From assembly GCF_001267535.1 (NCBI RefSeq), contig NZ_JRXE01000006.1, positions 88,274 through 152,273 of the forward strand: a stretch of 64,000 nucleotides of DNA. The letters are read 5' to 3'. Under the pieces are notes generated by a model that saw nothing but the letters and a program-made list of their open reading frames with translations, was not told the origin of the DNA and did not search any database. Shown one piece after another: positions 1 to 12,101 of this stretch (its first letter is position 1; each line of letters begins with the position of its first letter). A program made the translations under genes and the position numbers. Source of the stretch: Winslowiella iniecta. Lineage in GTDB: Bacteria > Pseudomonadota > Gammaproteobacteria > Enterobacterales > Enterobacteriaceae.

Positions 1-199
1 GATGAAACAGATCGATACAATCGATGTCTCGGCGCTGGACAGAGTGGACTCAGCTGGCCTCGCGTTACTGGTTCATCTGCGCCAGATTTTGCAACAGCAG
101 GGTAAGAGTCCGCTTTTTACCGGCGTTACCGATAAATTAAGCTCGCTAATTACCCTGTATAATTTGCAGCAAATCATTGTTTCCACGACTGAGTCTTAA
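1..199 (+). CDS. mlaB: MlaB STAS-domain protein, 3' part only
   Basis: The last 65 codons of a STAS-domain protein run in from the window edge. The visible part resembles the C-terminal two thirds of E. coli MlaB, with the conserved SALDRVDSAGLALLVHL stretch around the STAS threonine/serine site and a YNLQ motif near the end. MlaB is the cytoplasmic subunit of the MlaFEDB ABC complex, which moves phospholipids between the outer and inner membranes. The methionine at base 2 is very probably internal, because the family is about 97 residues long and the N-terminal third is missing. The order mlaB, ibaG, murA matches E. coli. Confidence 0.85.
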   Translation, partial: MKQIDTIDVSALDRVDSAGLALLVHLRQILQQQGKSPLFTGVTDKLSSLITLYNLQQIIVSTTES

Positions 200-221
200 C
201 GCTCAGCCGGCCAGCACGCAA

Positions 222-247
222 AGCCCCTGACTATTCAGGGGCTTTTT
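222..247 (+). terminator. Rho-independent terminator after mlaB
   Basis: A 9-bp perfect stem (AGCCCCTGA / TCAGGGGCT) with a 4-base loop is followed by a T run. It ends the mla operon before ibaG. Confidence 0.85.
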
Positions 248-316
248 GCTTGTTTAAGATAAATTCCGTTTCCACTACTATGTCACCCTGTTTATCATCA
301 AATTAGTTAGAGCATC

Positions 317-571
317 ATGGAAAATAGTGAAATTCAGTCCGTGCTGATGAGCGCGTTATCGTTAGAAGAAGTTCATGTCACGGGTGATGGCAGCCATTTT
401 CAGGTGGTTGCTGTTGGTGAGATGTTTGCTGAACTGAGCCGTGTAAAAAAGCAGCAGGCGGTTTATGCTCCGCTGATGGAATACATCGCGGATAATCGCA
501 TTCACGCGGTTTCAATCAAGACCTATACGCCCGCAGAGTGGGCGCGCGACCGTAAGCTAAACGGTTTTTAA
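317..571 (+). CDS. ibaG: BolA-family protein IbaG
   Basis: This 84-residue protein matches E. coli IbaG (YrbA) over its whole length. It shows the BolA/IbaG fold hallmarks: a central GDGSHFQV loop, and a C-terminal [26 protein letters not shown] helix whose histidine is a candidate ligand for a [2Fe-2S] cluster shared with monothiol glutaredoxin. In the family IbaG is linked to acid resistance and iron-sulfur trafficking. It lies just upstream of murA with 74 bases between, as in E. coli, and is separated from mlaB by a terminator, so it probably starts its own transcript. Confidence 0.93.
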   Translation: MENSEIQSVLMSALSLEEVHVTGDGSHFQVVAVGEMFAELSRVKKQQAVYAPLMEYIADNRIHAVSIKTYTPAEWARDRKLNGF

Positions 572-627
572 GCTGATTCAGCGTAGCTTCGTGGTGAAGC
601 TGGCGGACAGCCTGTTTAAGTTTCTGA

Positions 628-1905
<1,278 letters not shown>

Positions 1906-1935
1906 TCCCACTGCCAGCCGTATGGTATAAACATC

Positions 1936-1965
1936 TGGGCCGACATAATGTCGGCCCATTTTTTT
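1936..1965 (+). terminator. Rho-independent terminator after murA
   Basis: A perfect 10-bp stem (TGGGCCGACA / TGTCGGCCCA) with a TAA loop is followed by seven T. It overlaps the last bases of the convergent sfsB gene. Confidence 0.92.
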
Positions 1966-2224
1966 ATGTGCGCATCAGCTTTTTACGGTCGATAAGCTGT
2001 TGCGTGACTTTATCATAATAGCGACTGGGCCAAATCACTGCCGGATGAATGGCAATCGCCTCGGCAATTAACCATTCGCCTTTTGGCCATGGGCGCGTGA
2101 GCGCATTGGCTAACGTTGACGAACTCAGCCCTGCCTCACGGGAAACCGCCGCCAGCGATGTTCCACGCTTGCGTAACGCGGCAATAATATCTGCGGGATG
2201 CCAGTCCTTGTTCCTTGCATGCAT
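1964..2224 (-). CDS. sfsB: SfsB/Ner-like DNA-binding regulator
   Basis: An 86-residue protein of the Ner/Nlp family, like E. coli SfsB. The core DWHPADIIAALRKRG followed by a helix-turn-helix (SLAAVSREAGLSSSTLANAL) and RPWPKGE is typical of these phage-Ner-derived small regulators, linked to maltose metabolism genes in E. coli. I start it at the ATG at 2222-2224 rather than at the longer upstream frame. That codon is preceded by a strong AAGGAGG site about seven bases away, and the protein then aligns from its first residues with SfsB. It is convergent with murA, as in E. coli. Confidence 0.88.
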   Translation of the reverse strand: MHARNKDWHPADIIAALRKRGTSLAAVSREAGLSSSTLANALTRPWPKGEWLIAEAIAIHPAVIWPSRYYDKVTQQLIDRKKLMRT

Positions 2225-2452
2225 AACCTTTCCTCCTTGAGAAAACCTTCCGTTAAAATCAGGTGATTGCCTGATGGCTATTACTGGATAATTTATAGCA
2301 ATCATTTTCCATAAAGCTCCAGTAATTTTTCGTAAAGGGGCAGGTTTTGTGTAGGGACGCGCAGAAGGAATGCAACAGGTTGCAACAAAGTAACCGCGGG
2401 ATAAGGGGATAATCAGAAGGGAAGGGGAACGCGAAGGCGTTCCCCTGAAGCA

Positions 2453-3424
2453 TCAGAATTCGCGCTGTACCGACATATGAGCCAGTGCTTCCAGCGCGCT
2501 GCGCCACGGTGATTCTGGCAGTGCCTGCAACGCGGAAATGGCTTTATCCGCTTCCTGTTCGGCGCGGGCGCGTGTCCATTCCAGTGAACCGTACTGGCGC
2601 ATGGTTTCCAGAACGGGCTCCAGTAAATGACGGCCATTGCCCTCTTCGATGGCTTTACGGATCATCGCGGCTTGTTCAGCATTGCCGTGTTGCATGGCGT
2701 GCAGCAGCGGTAGCGTGGGTTTACCTTCGCTCAGATCGTCACCGACATTTTTGCCGAGGGTTTGACCATCAGCGCTGTAATCCAGCAGATCATCAATCAG
2801 CTGAAACGCCGTGCCGATGTAGCGACCATAGTCCTGCAACGCTTTTTCCTGCGCCTCGGTCGCATCGGCGAGGATCGCCGACGATTGCGCCGCCGCTTCG
2901 AATAATCGCGCCGTCTTACTGTAGATCACCCGCATATAACTCTCTTCAGTAATATCGGGATCGTTACAGTTCATCAGTTGAAGGACTTCGCCTTCAGCAA
3001 TCACGTTCACCGCTTCTGACATCAGCGCCAGCACCCGCAGTGAGCCGAGGCTGGTCATCATCTGGAAGGCGCGGGTATAAATAAAATCACCGACCAGCAC
3101 GCTGGCTGCATTGCCGAACGCGGCATTGGCGGTGGCTTTACCCCGGCGCATATCCGACTCGTCTACCACATCATCATGCAGCAGCGTGGCGGTATGGATA
3201 AATTCGATTAGCGCTGCCACGGTGACGTGCTGCTTGCCAGTGTAGTTGACAGCACGTGCAGCGAGCACCGCAATCATCGGACGAATTCGTTTGCCCCCTC
3301 CGCTGATAATGTAATATCCCAACTGATTGATGAGAGAAACATCTGAATTCAGTTGCTCGAGGATTGTCTCGTTGACGGCCGCCATATCCTGCGCGGTTAA
3401 TTCATTTATCTGTTCTAAGTTCAT
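2453..3424 (-). CDS. ispB: Octaprenyl diphosphate synthase IspB
   Basis: This enzyme extends farnesyl diphosphate with isopentenyl diphosphate to make the C40 side chain of ubiquinone and menaquinone. It is 323 residues, the same as E. coli IspB. The two aspartate-rich motifs that bind Mg-diphosphate are present: DDVVD at residues 84-88 and DDLLD in the FQLIDDLLDY context near 211-215. The GGGKRIRP substrate-binding motif is at about 42-49. It is divergent from rplU, and an ERIC-like repeat lies in the shared upstream region. The 228 bases between ispB and sfsB hold nothing I recognise. Confidence 0.96.
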   Translation of the reverse strand: MNLEQINELTAQDMAAVNETILEQLNSDVSLINQLGYYIISGGGKRIRPMIAVLAARAVNYTGKQHVTVAALIEFIHTATLLHDDVVDESDMRRGKATANAAFGNAASVLVGDFIYTRAFQMMTSLGSLRVLALMSEAVNVIAEGEVLQLMNCNDPDITEESYMRVIYSKTARLFEAAAQSSAILADATEAQEKALQDYGRYIGTAFQLIDDLLDYSADGQTLGKNVGDDLSEGKPTLPLLHAMQHGNAEQAAMIRKAIEEGNGRHLLEPVLETMRQYGSLEWTRARAEQEADKAISALQALPESPWRSALEALAHMSVQREF

Positions 3425-3455
3425 CAGTCTGTTCAGCTATCGCTCTGTTCACTGC

Positions 3456-3581
3456 TATCCCCATCCTGCTTTAAGTTGCCTCAGGGCTGGCTACACCCGC
3501 TGACCCGGATCGCAAAGTTATCTCTGTTCACAGGGGCTGCGGCACGGTCATCTTCCTGCAACTCAAATCATTTTGGGTTAT
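3456..3581. repeat. Diverged ERIC-like intergenic palindromic element
   Basis: About 126 bases in the 381-base gap between ispB and rplU match the ERIC/IRU layout. They open with TATCCCCATCCTGCTTTAAG, then TTGC, and close with CTTCCTGCAACTC, AAATCATTTTGGGTTAT. The arms TAAGTTGC and GCAACTCA pair, and the length is that of the standard element (about 127 bp). The centre is diverged from the ERIC consensus I remember. The rest of the gap is promoter DNA for rplU and presumably for ispB. Confidence 0.72.
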
Positions 3582-3702
3582 GATAAGCGCCTTATTCGTG
3601 CTCGCGGCAAGTAATGTATTACAGATTGTACTTGAAAAACGAGGCGGATGAACGCCAACAATCACGCTGCGTTTTTTTTCTGCAATCCTTTGCATTGGAC
3701 TC

Positions 3703-3731
3703 TTGTCAACGCGAGGGAATTTGCGTAGAAT
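3703..3731 (+). promoter_or_regulatory. Sigma-70 promoter of rplU-rpmA
   Basis: TTGTCA and TAGAAT are separated by exactly 17 bases, giving a predicted start near base 3738, about 68 bases before the rplU ATG. A GC-rich discriminator (TCGCGCCC) follows the -10, as expected for a stringently controlled ribosomal-protein promoter. Confidence 0.72.
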
Positions 3732-3805
3732 TCGCGCCCTATTGTGAATATTTATAGCGCCGCCTGAAAATTAAAAGAAGGCATGCGCGGAAAGCGGAGT
3801 TTTAT

Positions 3806-4117
3806 ATGTACGCGGTTTTCCAAAGTGGTGGTAAACAACACCGAGTTAGCGAAGGTCAGACCGTTCGCCTGGAAAAGCTGGACATCGCAACCGGCGAAAC
3901 CATCGAGTTCGATCAGGTTCTGATGATTGCAAACGGCGAAGATGTTCAGATCGGCGCACCATTAGTTTCTGGCGGCCTGATTAAAGCAGAAATCGTTGCT
4001 CACGGTCGTGGCGAGAAAATTAAGATTGTTAAGTTTCGTCGTCGTAAACACCACCGTAAGCAGCAAGGCCACCGTCAGTGGTTCACTGATGTGAAAATCA
4101 CTGGCATCAGCGCCTAA
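3806..4117 (+). CDS. rplU: 50S ribosomal protein L21
   Basis: The 103-residue protein is L21, which binds 23S rRNA near the L20 site on the large subunit. It has the standard [14 protein letters not shown] start and the basic [16 protein letters not shown] segment near residues 74-93 that contacts rRNA. It is the first gene of the rplU-rpmA operon, with 15 bases before rpmA and a strong promoter upstream. Confidence 0.98.
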   Translation: MYAVFQSGGKQHRVSEGQTVRLEKLDIATGETIEFDQVLMIANGEDVQIGAPLVSGGLIKAEIVAHGRGEKIKIVKFRRRKHHRKQQGHRQWFTDVKITGISA

Positions 4118-4129
4118 GAGGAGATCTGA

Positions 4130-4390
<261 letters not shown>

Positions 4391-4442
4391 GGTTTTCGAG
4401 TCTCAGGGCTGCCTGAAAAGGCCGACCTGAACTGACGAAGAT

Positions 4443-4470
4443 AAGCCCCGCAAATGTTGCGGGGCTTTTT
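4443..4470 (+). terminator. Rho-independent terminator after rpmA
   Basis: An 11-bp stem (AAGCCCCGCAA / TTGCGGGGCTT) with an ATG loop is followed by a T run. Readthrough or a separate promoter must serve yhbE-obgE. Confidence 0.9.
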
Positions 4471-4506
4471 ACATTCTGGTCTTCTCTGACCGCAGGATGC
4501 TAAAAA

Positions 4507-6667
<2,161 letters not shown>

Positions 6668-6672
6668 ACCTC

Positions 6673-6699
6673 ACGGGGCACATTTATGTGCCCCGTTTT
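6673..6699 (+). terminator. Rho-independent terminator after obgE
   Basis: A 10-bp stem (ACGGGGCACA / TGTGCCCCGT) with a TTTA loop and a T run. It lies in the 40-base gap between obgE and the convergent fes gene. Confidence 0.88.
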
Positions 6700-6707
6700 A
6701 TTTGCGG

Positions 6708-7934
6708 TTAGCGTAAAAACTGCGGCGCAGACCACAACTGCTGCAAGCCATCGGTCAGCCCACTGCGCCACCACAGCGCATCATGGCCGCCATCAATCTG
6801 ATGATATTCGACATCATGACCTGCCGCATCAAGCTGCTGTGACAGGCGGTCGTTGACCGTGATAATCAGCGGCTCACGTTTCCCGGCTTCAAGCAAAAAC
6901 CGCATGCTGCTACCGCTTCCTGACGCCTGCGCAATCTGTTCTGACAACCAACCCGACTTTTCCGCCAGATCACGCTGTGGCCACCAGAAAGAGCCGGACA
7001 GACTCAGCGCGCAACCAAAGCGTCGTGGCCAGTTGAGCACGGCGTATACCGCTGACAATCCACCAAAGCTTTGCCCGGCCACGACTGTGCGTGTCGGATC
7101 GCTATCATGCGCTGCCCAGCCTGCGAGCTGCGGTAAAAGCTCTTCCTGTACCGCCAGCCAAAAATCAGCATGACAGGGCAGCTCCACACTACGCTGCTGC
7201 GGGTTGATGCTGTCGATTAACAGATAAACCGCTTCCGGCAGTTCACCGGCATCAGTCATTGCCTGCAACGGGCCGCCAACCGGCATGGTCTGCGCCCAGA
7301 ACTGGCCGTCGAGTAAGATCGCCAGCGGTCGGCTGGCAGGCGCACGGCTACCGGTGGTGATCAGCCATACCGAACGGCTATTACCGAGACGCGAGCTGCT
7401 CCACTGATAACGCTGGCACTGGTGCGGTGGTTGCTGTGCGGCTGCCTGCCAGTAAGTTTGCGGCGGAGCCAGTGGCATATGCAGCGGTGACGTGGGGTGT
7501 CCGCGTCCGCTTTTCCAGCTGCCATGATGATTGAGCGGGTCACCGATGGCATCAGCAAACAGGCTGCGCCAACTGTTGCGCTGCATTGTGACATCACTGG
7601 TCTGCGCCTGCAGGAACGGATCCTCGGCGCTATGTGGGATCAGGCTGTAACTGCCGCGCCAGCTGGCATCCAGCTGCGTTTGCCATTGCCAGACATCAGT
7701 ACCGGCGATCCGTTGTAAGGATTGCGGCAATCCTTGCTGATGATGATCGCTTATACCAGTAATATTGATCCATACGCGGCGAGTGGCCGAGCGGGATTCA
7801 TCTCCCTGCGGATCGCGCCAGAGAAAAGTCACCGTATGGCGTTTATTCACCGCCGGTTCGATAATCGGTGTGCCGAGCTGCACCACCTCCTGCCACCAGG
7901 TCTCGCTACCAATATCGTTTCTTAACAGCATCAT
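6708..7934 (-). CDS. fes: Enterobactin/catecholate esterase Fes
   Basis: A 408-residue cytoplasmic esterase related to E. coli Fes, which hydrolyses ferric enterobactin to release iron. The N-terminal half holds the Fes domain (TRRVWINITGISDHHQ, RIAGTDVWQWQTQLDASWRG). The C-terminal alpha/beta-hydrolase half has the nucleophile motif GQSFGG with Ser289 and the catalytic histidine in GGHDALWW (His384). No good ribosome binding site precedes the ATG-ATG start, so translation may begin at either codon. It is divergent from fepA across a 214-base region with a Fur-like site. No enterobactin biosynthesis genes are adjacent, so the pair may use imported catecholates. Confidence 0.92.
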   Translation of the reverse strand: MMLLRNDIGSETWWQEVVQLGTPIIEPAVNKRHTVTFLWRDPQGDESRSATRRVWINITGISDHHQQGLPQSLQRIAGTDVWQWQTQLDASWRGSYSLIPHSAEDPFLQAQTSDVTMQRNSWRSLFADAIGDPLNHHGSWKSGRGHPTSPLHMPLAPPQTYWQAAAQQPPHQCQRYQWSSSRLGNSRSVWLITTGSRAPASRPLAILLDGQFWAQTMPVGGPLQAMTDAGELPEAVYLLIDSINPQQRSVELPCHADFWLAVQEELLPQLAGWAAHDSDPTRTVVAGQSFGGLSAVYAVLNWPRRFGCALSLSGSFWWPQRDLAEKSGWLSEQIAQASGSGSSMRFLLEAGKREPLIITVNDRLSQQLDAAGHDVEYHQIDGGHDALWWRSGLTDGLQQLWSAPQFLR

Positions 7935-7992
7935 AAGTTATCGCCAGGCTCAGTTTACCGTAAATGGATGATTCAATTACGCAATCAATAAT

Positions 7993-8011
7993 GCTATTGA
8001 TAATTATTTGT
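7993..8011. promoter_or_regulatory. Candidate Fur box between fes and fepA
   Basis: GCTATTGATAATTATTTGT matches 13 of 19 positions of the Fur consensus GATAATGATAATCATTATC. It sits about 60 bases from the fes start and 140 from the fepA start, so one site could repress both divergent genes under iron sufficiency. Confidence 0.55.
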
Positions 8012-8148
8012 ATTTGCAATAGGGTGTTTCCGCTCGCACCAGCAGCAGTTGGCTCCTTAAGATTAACGACATTCCAGCATAATTGGTGAGACCCATCGTC
8101 ATCACTTCGGTGCCGGCGGACGATGCGGATTTTCCAGGATAAAAAATA

Positions 8149-10374
8149 ATGAACAAGCTTTCACGTTTATCGTTAGCAATTTTGATCGAACTTGGCATGG
8201 TGACCACCGCCTTTGCCGCAGGGACAACGGATAGTGTTGATGCTGATGACGGTACTCTGGTCGTGACGGCTGCCGAGCAGACATTACAGGCTCCCGGGGT
8301 TTCCACCATCACCGCAGATGAAATCAAAAAAAGGCCCCCTTCACGCGACGTTTCAGAAATTATCCGCACCATGCCGGGCGTTAACCTGACCGGTAACTCC
8401 ACCAGTGGCCAGCGCGGTAACAATCGACAAATCGATATTCGTGGCATGGGGCCGGAAAATACCCTGATCCTGATTGATGGCAGACCGGTTTCCAGCCGCA
8501 ACTCGGTTCGTCTTGGCTGGCGTGGAGAGCGTGATACCCGTGGCGACACCAACTGGGTGCCACCTGAAATGATTGACCATATTGAAGTCATTCGTGGTCC
8601 GGCGGCGGCACGTTACGGAAACGGTGCCGCCGGTGGCGTGGTGAATATCATTACCAAAAAGGACACCGGCGAGTGGCATGGTTCCTGGGATAGCTACTTT
8701 AATGTGCCGGAGCATAAAGAAGAGGGGGCGACCAAACGCACCAATTTCAGTCTGACCGGGCCGCTGGGGGATGACGTCAGCTTCCGCCTGTACGGTGGGT
8801 TAAGCAAAACTCAGGCTGATGCCCAGTTTATCAACGAAGGCCATCAGTCACTGCGCACTGGCACCTACGCCGACACAGTACCGGCAGGTCGTGAAGGTTC
8901 AATCAATAAAGATATTAATGGTTTACTGAGCTGGGCCTTTGCGCCAATGCAGGCGCTTGAGTTCGAAGCGGGTTACAGCCGCCAGGGTAATCTGTATGCC
9001 GGCGACACGCAAAATACCAATACCAGTGCGCTGGTACAGGATCACTACGGTGACGAAACTAACCGTATGTATCGAAAGAATTTTGCCGTCACCTGGACCG
9101 GTGCCTGGGATAATGGCGTCAGTACTAAAAACTTCGCCCAGTATGAAAATACCCGTAATTCACGCATGAATGAAGGTCTGGCTGGCGGTACCGAAGGGAT
9201 CTTCGCGAACGATAACTTCTCAGATATTCAGCTTGATGATGTGCTACTGCACAGTGAAGTGAGTATTCCGTTTAATCTGCTGGTGAACCAGACCGCGACC
9301 ATCGGTACCGAATGGAATCAGCAGCGAATGAAGGATAGTTCGTCGAATACCCAGGCGTTGTCCAGTGGCGATATTGCCGGTATCAGCAGCACTAACCGCA
9401 GCCCTTACTCCTCAGCCGAGATTTTCTCGCTGTTTGCTGAAGACAATATGGAGCTGACTGACAGTACCATGTTGGTGCCAGGTCTGCGTTTTGATCATCA
9501 CACCATTGTTGGCAATAACTGGAGTCCGTCGCTGAACCTGACGCAAGGCCTGGCGGATGACTTCACGCTGAAGATGGGAATTGCGCGCGCCTATAAAGCA
9601 CCAAGCCTGTATCAGACCAACCCAAACTATGTGCTTTACAGCCGTGGTCAGGGTTGTGCAAATAGCGCCGGTGCCTGTTATCTGGTGGGCAATGAAGACC
9701 TGAAAGCGGAAACCAGTATCAATAAAGAGATAGGTATTGAGTATAAACACGAGGGTTATCAGGCCGGCGTCACCTGGTTCCGTAACGATTACCGCAATAA
9801 AATCGACGCGGGCTACCTGCCGACCGGGACTTCCCTGAGCGGGGCAGCAGATGTCTACAAGTGGCAAAACGTACCGAAAGCGGTGGTTGAGGGGCTGGAA
9901 GGGACAGTGAATATTCCGCTGAGCGATAGCATCGGCTGGAATAACAACATTACTTATATGTTGCAGAGCAAAAACAAGGAAACCGGCGATCGCCTGTCGA
10001 TTATCCCGCAGTATACCCTGAACTCGACGCTCTCCTGGCAGGCGATGCAGGATCTGTCGCTGCAAACTACCCTGACCTGGTATGGCCGTCAGACGCCGAA
10101 GAAGTACAACTACAAGGGAGAAGCGGTAACGGGTAGCGAGCGGGATGAAGTCAGCCCGTATTCCGTGTTGGGTCTGAGCGGAACGTATGACGTTACTAAG
10201 TACGCCAGCGTTACGTTGGGTATCGATAACCTGTTTGATAAGCGCCATTTCCGTCAGGGCAATGCGCAAACTACCGGTAACGCCAATACCAATTCGTATA
10301 TGTATGGCGCAGGTGCCAATACTTATAATGAATCAGGCCGCACTTTCTATATGAGTCTGAACACGCAGTTCTGA
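8149..10374 (+). CDS. fepA: TonB-dependent ferric enterobactin receptor FepA
   Basis: A 741-residue outer-membrane receptor. A signal peptide (about residues 1-23, ending TTAFA) is followed by a TonB box GTLVVTAA at about 36-43. The plug domain contains QIDIRGMGPENTLILIDGRP and IEVIRGPAAARYG, and a 22-strand barrel ends in the expected terminal phenylalanine (MSLNTQF). The loop with two cysteines (GQGCANSAGACYLVG) and the ETSINKEIGIEYK stretch match FepA rather than other catecholate receptors. It works with Fes, TonB-ExbBD and an inner-membrane FepBDGC transporter encoded elsewhere. This gene pair is not at this position in E. coli. Confidence 0.93.
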   Translation: MNKLSRLSLAILIELGMVTTAFAAGTTDSVDADDGTLVVTAAEQTLQAPGVSTITADEIKKRPPSRDVSEIIRTMPGVNLTGNSTSGQRGNNRQIDIRGMGPENTLILIDGRPVSSRNSVRLGWRGERDTRGDTNWVPPEMIDHIEVIRGPAAARYGNGAAGGVVNIITKKDTGEWHGSWDSYFNVPEHKEEGATKRTNFSLTGPLGDDVSFRLYGGLSKTQADAQFINEGHQSLRTGTYADTVPAGREGSINKDINGLLSWAFAPMQALEFEAGYSRQGNLYAGDTQNTNTSALVQDHYGDETNRMYRKNFAVTWTGAWDNGVSTKNFAQYENTRNSRMNEGLAGGTEGIFANDNFSDIQLDDVLLHSEVSIPFNLLVNQTATIGTEWNQQRMKDSSSNTQALSSGDIAGISSTNRSPYSSAEIFSLFAEDNMELTDSTMLVPGLRFDHHTIVGNNWSPSLNLTQGLADDFTLKMGIARAYKAPSLYQTNPNYVLYSRGQGCANSAGACYLVGNEDLKAETSINKEIGIEYKHEGYQAGVTWFRNDYRNKIDAGYLPTGTSLSGAADVYKWQNVPKAVVEGLEGTVNIPLSDSIGWNNNITYMLQSKNKETGDRLSIIPQYTLNSTLSWQAMQDLSLQTTLTWYGRQTPKKYNYKGEAVTGSERDEVSPYSVLGLSGTYDVTKYASVTLGIDNLFDKRHFRQGNAQTTGNANTNSYMYGAGANTYNESGRTFYMSLNTQF

Positions 10375-10380
10375 TAATAA

Positions 10381-10406
10381 ACGGGGAAAGCCGCGGCTTT
10401 CCCCGT
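10381..10406. terminator. Bidirectional terminator between fepA and dacB
   Basis: A perfect 26-base palindrome (ACGGGGAAAGCCG / CGGCTTTCCCCGT) lies in the 42-base gap between the convergent genes. The minus-strand side continues TTTATTA, so it best serves dacB. The plus-strand T tract is poor. Confidence 0.75.
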
Positions 10407-10416
10407 TAGTGAGTAC

Positions 10417-11850
10417 TCAGTTATTCTGATAAATATCTTTGTACAGACGGCTTTCAAAACGCACCAGTGGAATACGGCGCTGACGCTGATCCTGCGGCGG
10501 TACGGCATAACCCGACAGGAACTGCACAAATGCCACGCGCTGACCGCTGGCAGTGGTCAGGAAGCCTGCAAGGTTATAAACCCCTTGCAGTGAACCGGTT
10601 TTCGCCGACAGCTTGCCATCCACTCCCGCCTCATGCAGACCACCACGATAACGCAGCGTGCCATCGTAACCCGACAGCGGCAGCATCGAGATAAAGTTCA
10701 GCTGCTGATCATTCTGGGCAATATATTGCAGCACCTGCATCATGGTCGCGGGTGAGATCAGGTCATGACGTGACAGACCAGAGCCATCCACCTGAATGCT
10801 GTTGCCCATATCGATGTTGGCTTTCTGACGCAGGATCTGACGCACTGCATCCTGCCCCGCACGCCAGGTTCCCGGCACATTAAAGCGCTCGCGACCAATG
10901 GTGCGGAAAACCGTATCGGCAATCATATTGTCGGACTTTTTCAGCATAATCTTCAGCAGATCGTGCAGCGGTGCGGATTGGGTCTGCGCCAGCACGGTTC
11001 CGGCAGCATTCTGGCGCTTTTCGCGCACCAGATGGCCGGTGTAATCAATACCAGCATCCAGCAATTCACTTTTCAGAATCGCGCCGGCATAACTGGCACC
11101 ATCCTGCACCGCAAAGGCCAGCGGCAACGGTTCAGCACGCTGGGTCAGGCAACCGGTCAGCGTGAAACGGTTTAACTCACCAGGCACCACATCCAGTTCA
11201 CAGTACTGAGCATCAGAAGAGCCTTTTGCCAGCGTGCGCACTTCACTGAACATATTGACCGGGTAGTAAGATGCCACGCGAATAAACGCGTTATCACCCG
11301 GGTTTGGTGCGCTGTACAGCGAAACCGAGAAGCAGTTGCGGTCCACAATCGCCGCTCCGGGTGGAGCACTGAAGCATTGGGTCATATCATTCCACGGCCA
11401 GCCCGGCGCTTTGTCATGGCTGGAAAACACTGAGGTATCAATCACCAGGTTGCCTTCAATATGCTGTACGCCCTGTTTTTTCAACACGGCGACCATATTG
11501 CGCAAATGCTGGCGTGTCAGCGTGGGATCGCCGCCAAAGCGGGCAATTAAATCGCCACGCAGGGTGCCACCTGAGAGAGCGCCTTTACTCTCCAGCGTGG
11601 TCTGAAAACGGTAGTCAGGGCCAAGCTGCAATAACGCTGCCAGCGCAGTAATCACCTTCATGGTACTGGCGGGTAGCGCCATCTGCTGGCTGTGATAATC
11701 GATTATCGGCGTAGTAGCGCCGATTTTCTGCACCATCAGCGCCAGGTTTGCACCATCTGGCAAATATTGCGCGTACTCTTCTACGGGCGCAGCGTTTGCT
11801 TGCAGCATAAACGCGAAGGTTAATCCGGTAACAAGTCGTGAAAATCGCAT
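10417..11850 (-). CDS. dacB: D-alanyl-D-alanine carboxypeptidase/endopeptidase PBP4
   Basis: The 477-residue periplasmic penicillin-binding protein 4 trims and cleaves peptide cross-links in peptidoglycan. A signal peptide (MRFSRLVTGLTFAFMLQANA) is followed by the SxxK motif STMK with nucleophile Ser62 and Lys65. The SxN motif appears in KKSDNMIAD and the KTG motif in SAKTGSLQG. The length equals E. coli DacB, including the large inserted domains between SxxK and SxN. It is divergent from greA, as in E. coli. Confidence 0.95.
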   Translation of the reverse strand: MRFSRLVTGLTFAFMLQANAAPVEEYAQYLPDGANLALMVQKIGATTPIIDYHSQQMALPASTMKVITALAALLQLGPDYRFQTTLESKGALSGGTLRGDLIARFGGDPTLTRQHLRNMVAVLKKQGVQHIEGNLVIDTSVFSSHDKAPGWPWNDMTQCFSAPPGAAIVDRNCFSVSLYSAPNPGDNAFIRVASYYPVNMFSEVRTLAKGSSDAQYCELDVVPGELNRFTLTGCLTQRAEPLPLAFAVQDGASYAGAILKSELLDAGIDYTGHLVREKRQNAAGTVLAQTQSAPLHDLLKIMLKKSDNMIADTVFRTIGRERFNVPGTWRAGQDAVRQILRQKANIDMGNSIQVDGSGLSRHDLISPATMMQVLQYIAQNDQQLNFISMLPLSGYDGTLRYRGGLHEAGVDGKLSAKTGSLQGVYNLAGFLTTASGQRVAFVQFLSGYAVPPQDQRQRRIPLVRFESRLYKDIYQNN

Positions 11851-11915
11851 AATCTCGCGGTAACTGACAGTAAACGAGCTGTCATACTACGGTGCATTGA
11901 GGTGCAAAGTAAACG

Positions 11916-11944
11916 ATGACCCATAGGGAACTCTGGGTTAAAAT
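11916..11944 (+). promoter_or_regulatory. Candidate greA promoter
   Basis: ATGACC and TAAAAT with a 17-base spacer, giving a start near 11951. The transcript would run through the leader hairpin at 11968-11996 before greA. The -35 is imperfect. Confidence 0.45.
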
Positions 11945-11950
11945 ACGTAT

Positions 11951-12008
11951 CAAAATGCAAAACCGATCCTGACCCTGGGGGAATCTCCGGGTCAGGTTTC
12001 TTTTGTTT
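11951..12008 (+). ncRNA. GraL-like leader RNA with intrinsic terminator upstream of greA
   Basis: The greA leader contains a hairpin with stem CCTGACCC (11968-11975) / GGGTCAGG (11989-11996) followed by TTTCTTTTGTTT. This would end most transcripts about 95 bases before the greA ATG. In E. coli the greA leader gives rise to the short GraL RNA array by such termination. The location and architecture agree here, but the start point is only predicted. Confidence 0.55.
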
Positions 12009-12101
12009 GCAATTCGGCAGTAAGCGCGGCAGAACGCAGTTTCTGCAGTCACCCTGTCAGGATGACGACACTTTGAACAGGATAGATTACGAGGTATTGA
12101 G

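Noticed and set aside
9412..10269. 285-codon open frame antisense to fepA
   Set aside because: No start context and no domain; opposite strand of the well-supported receptor gene.
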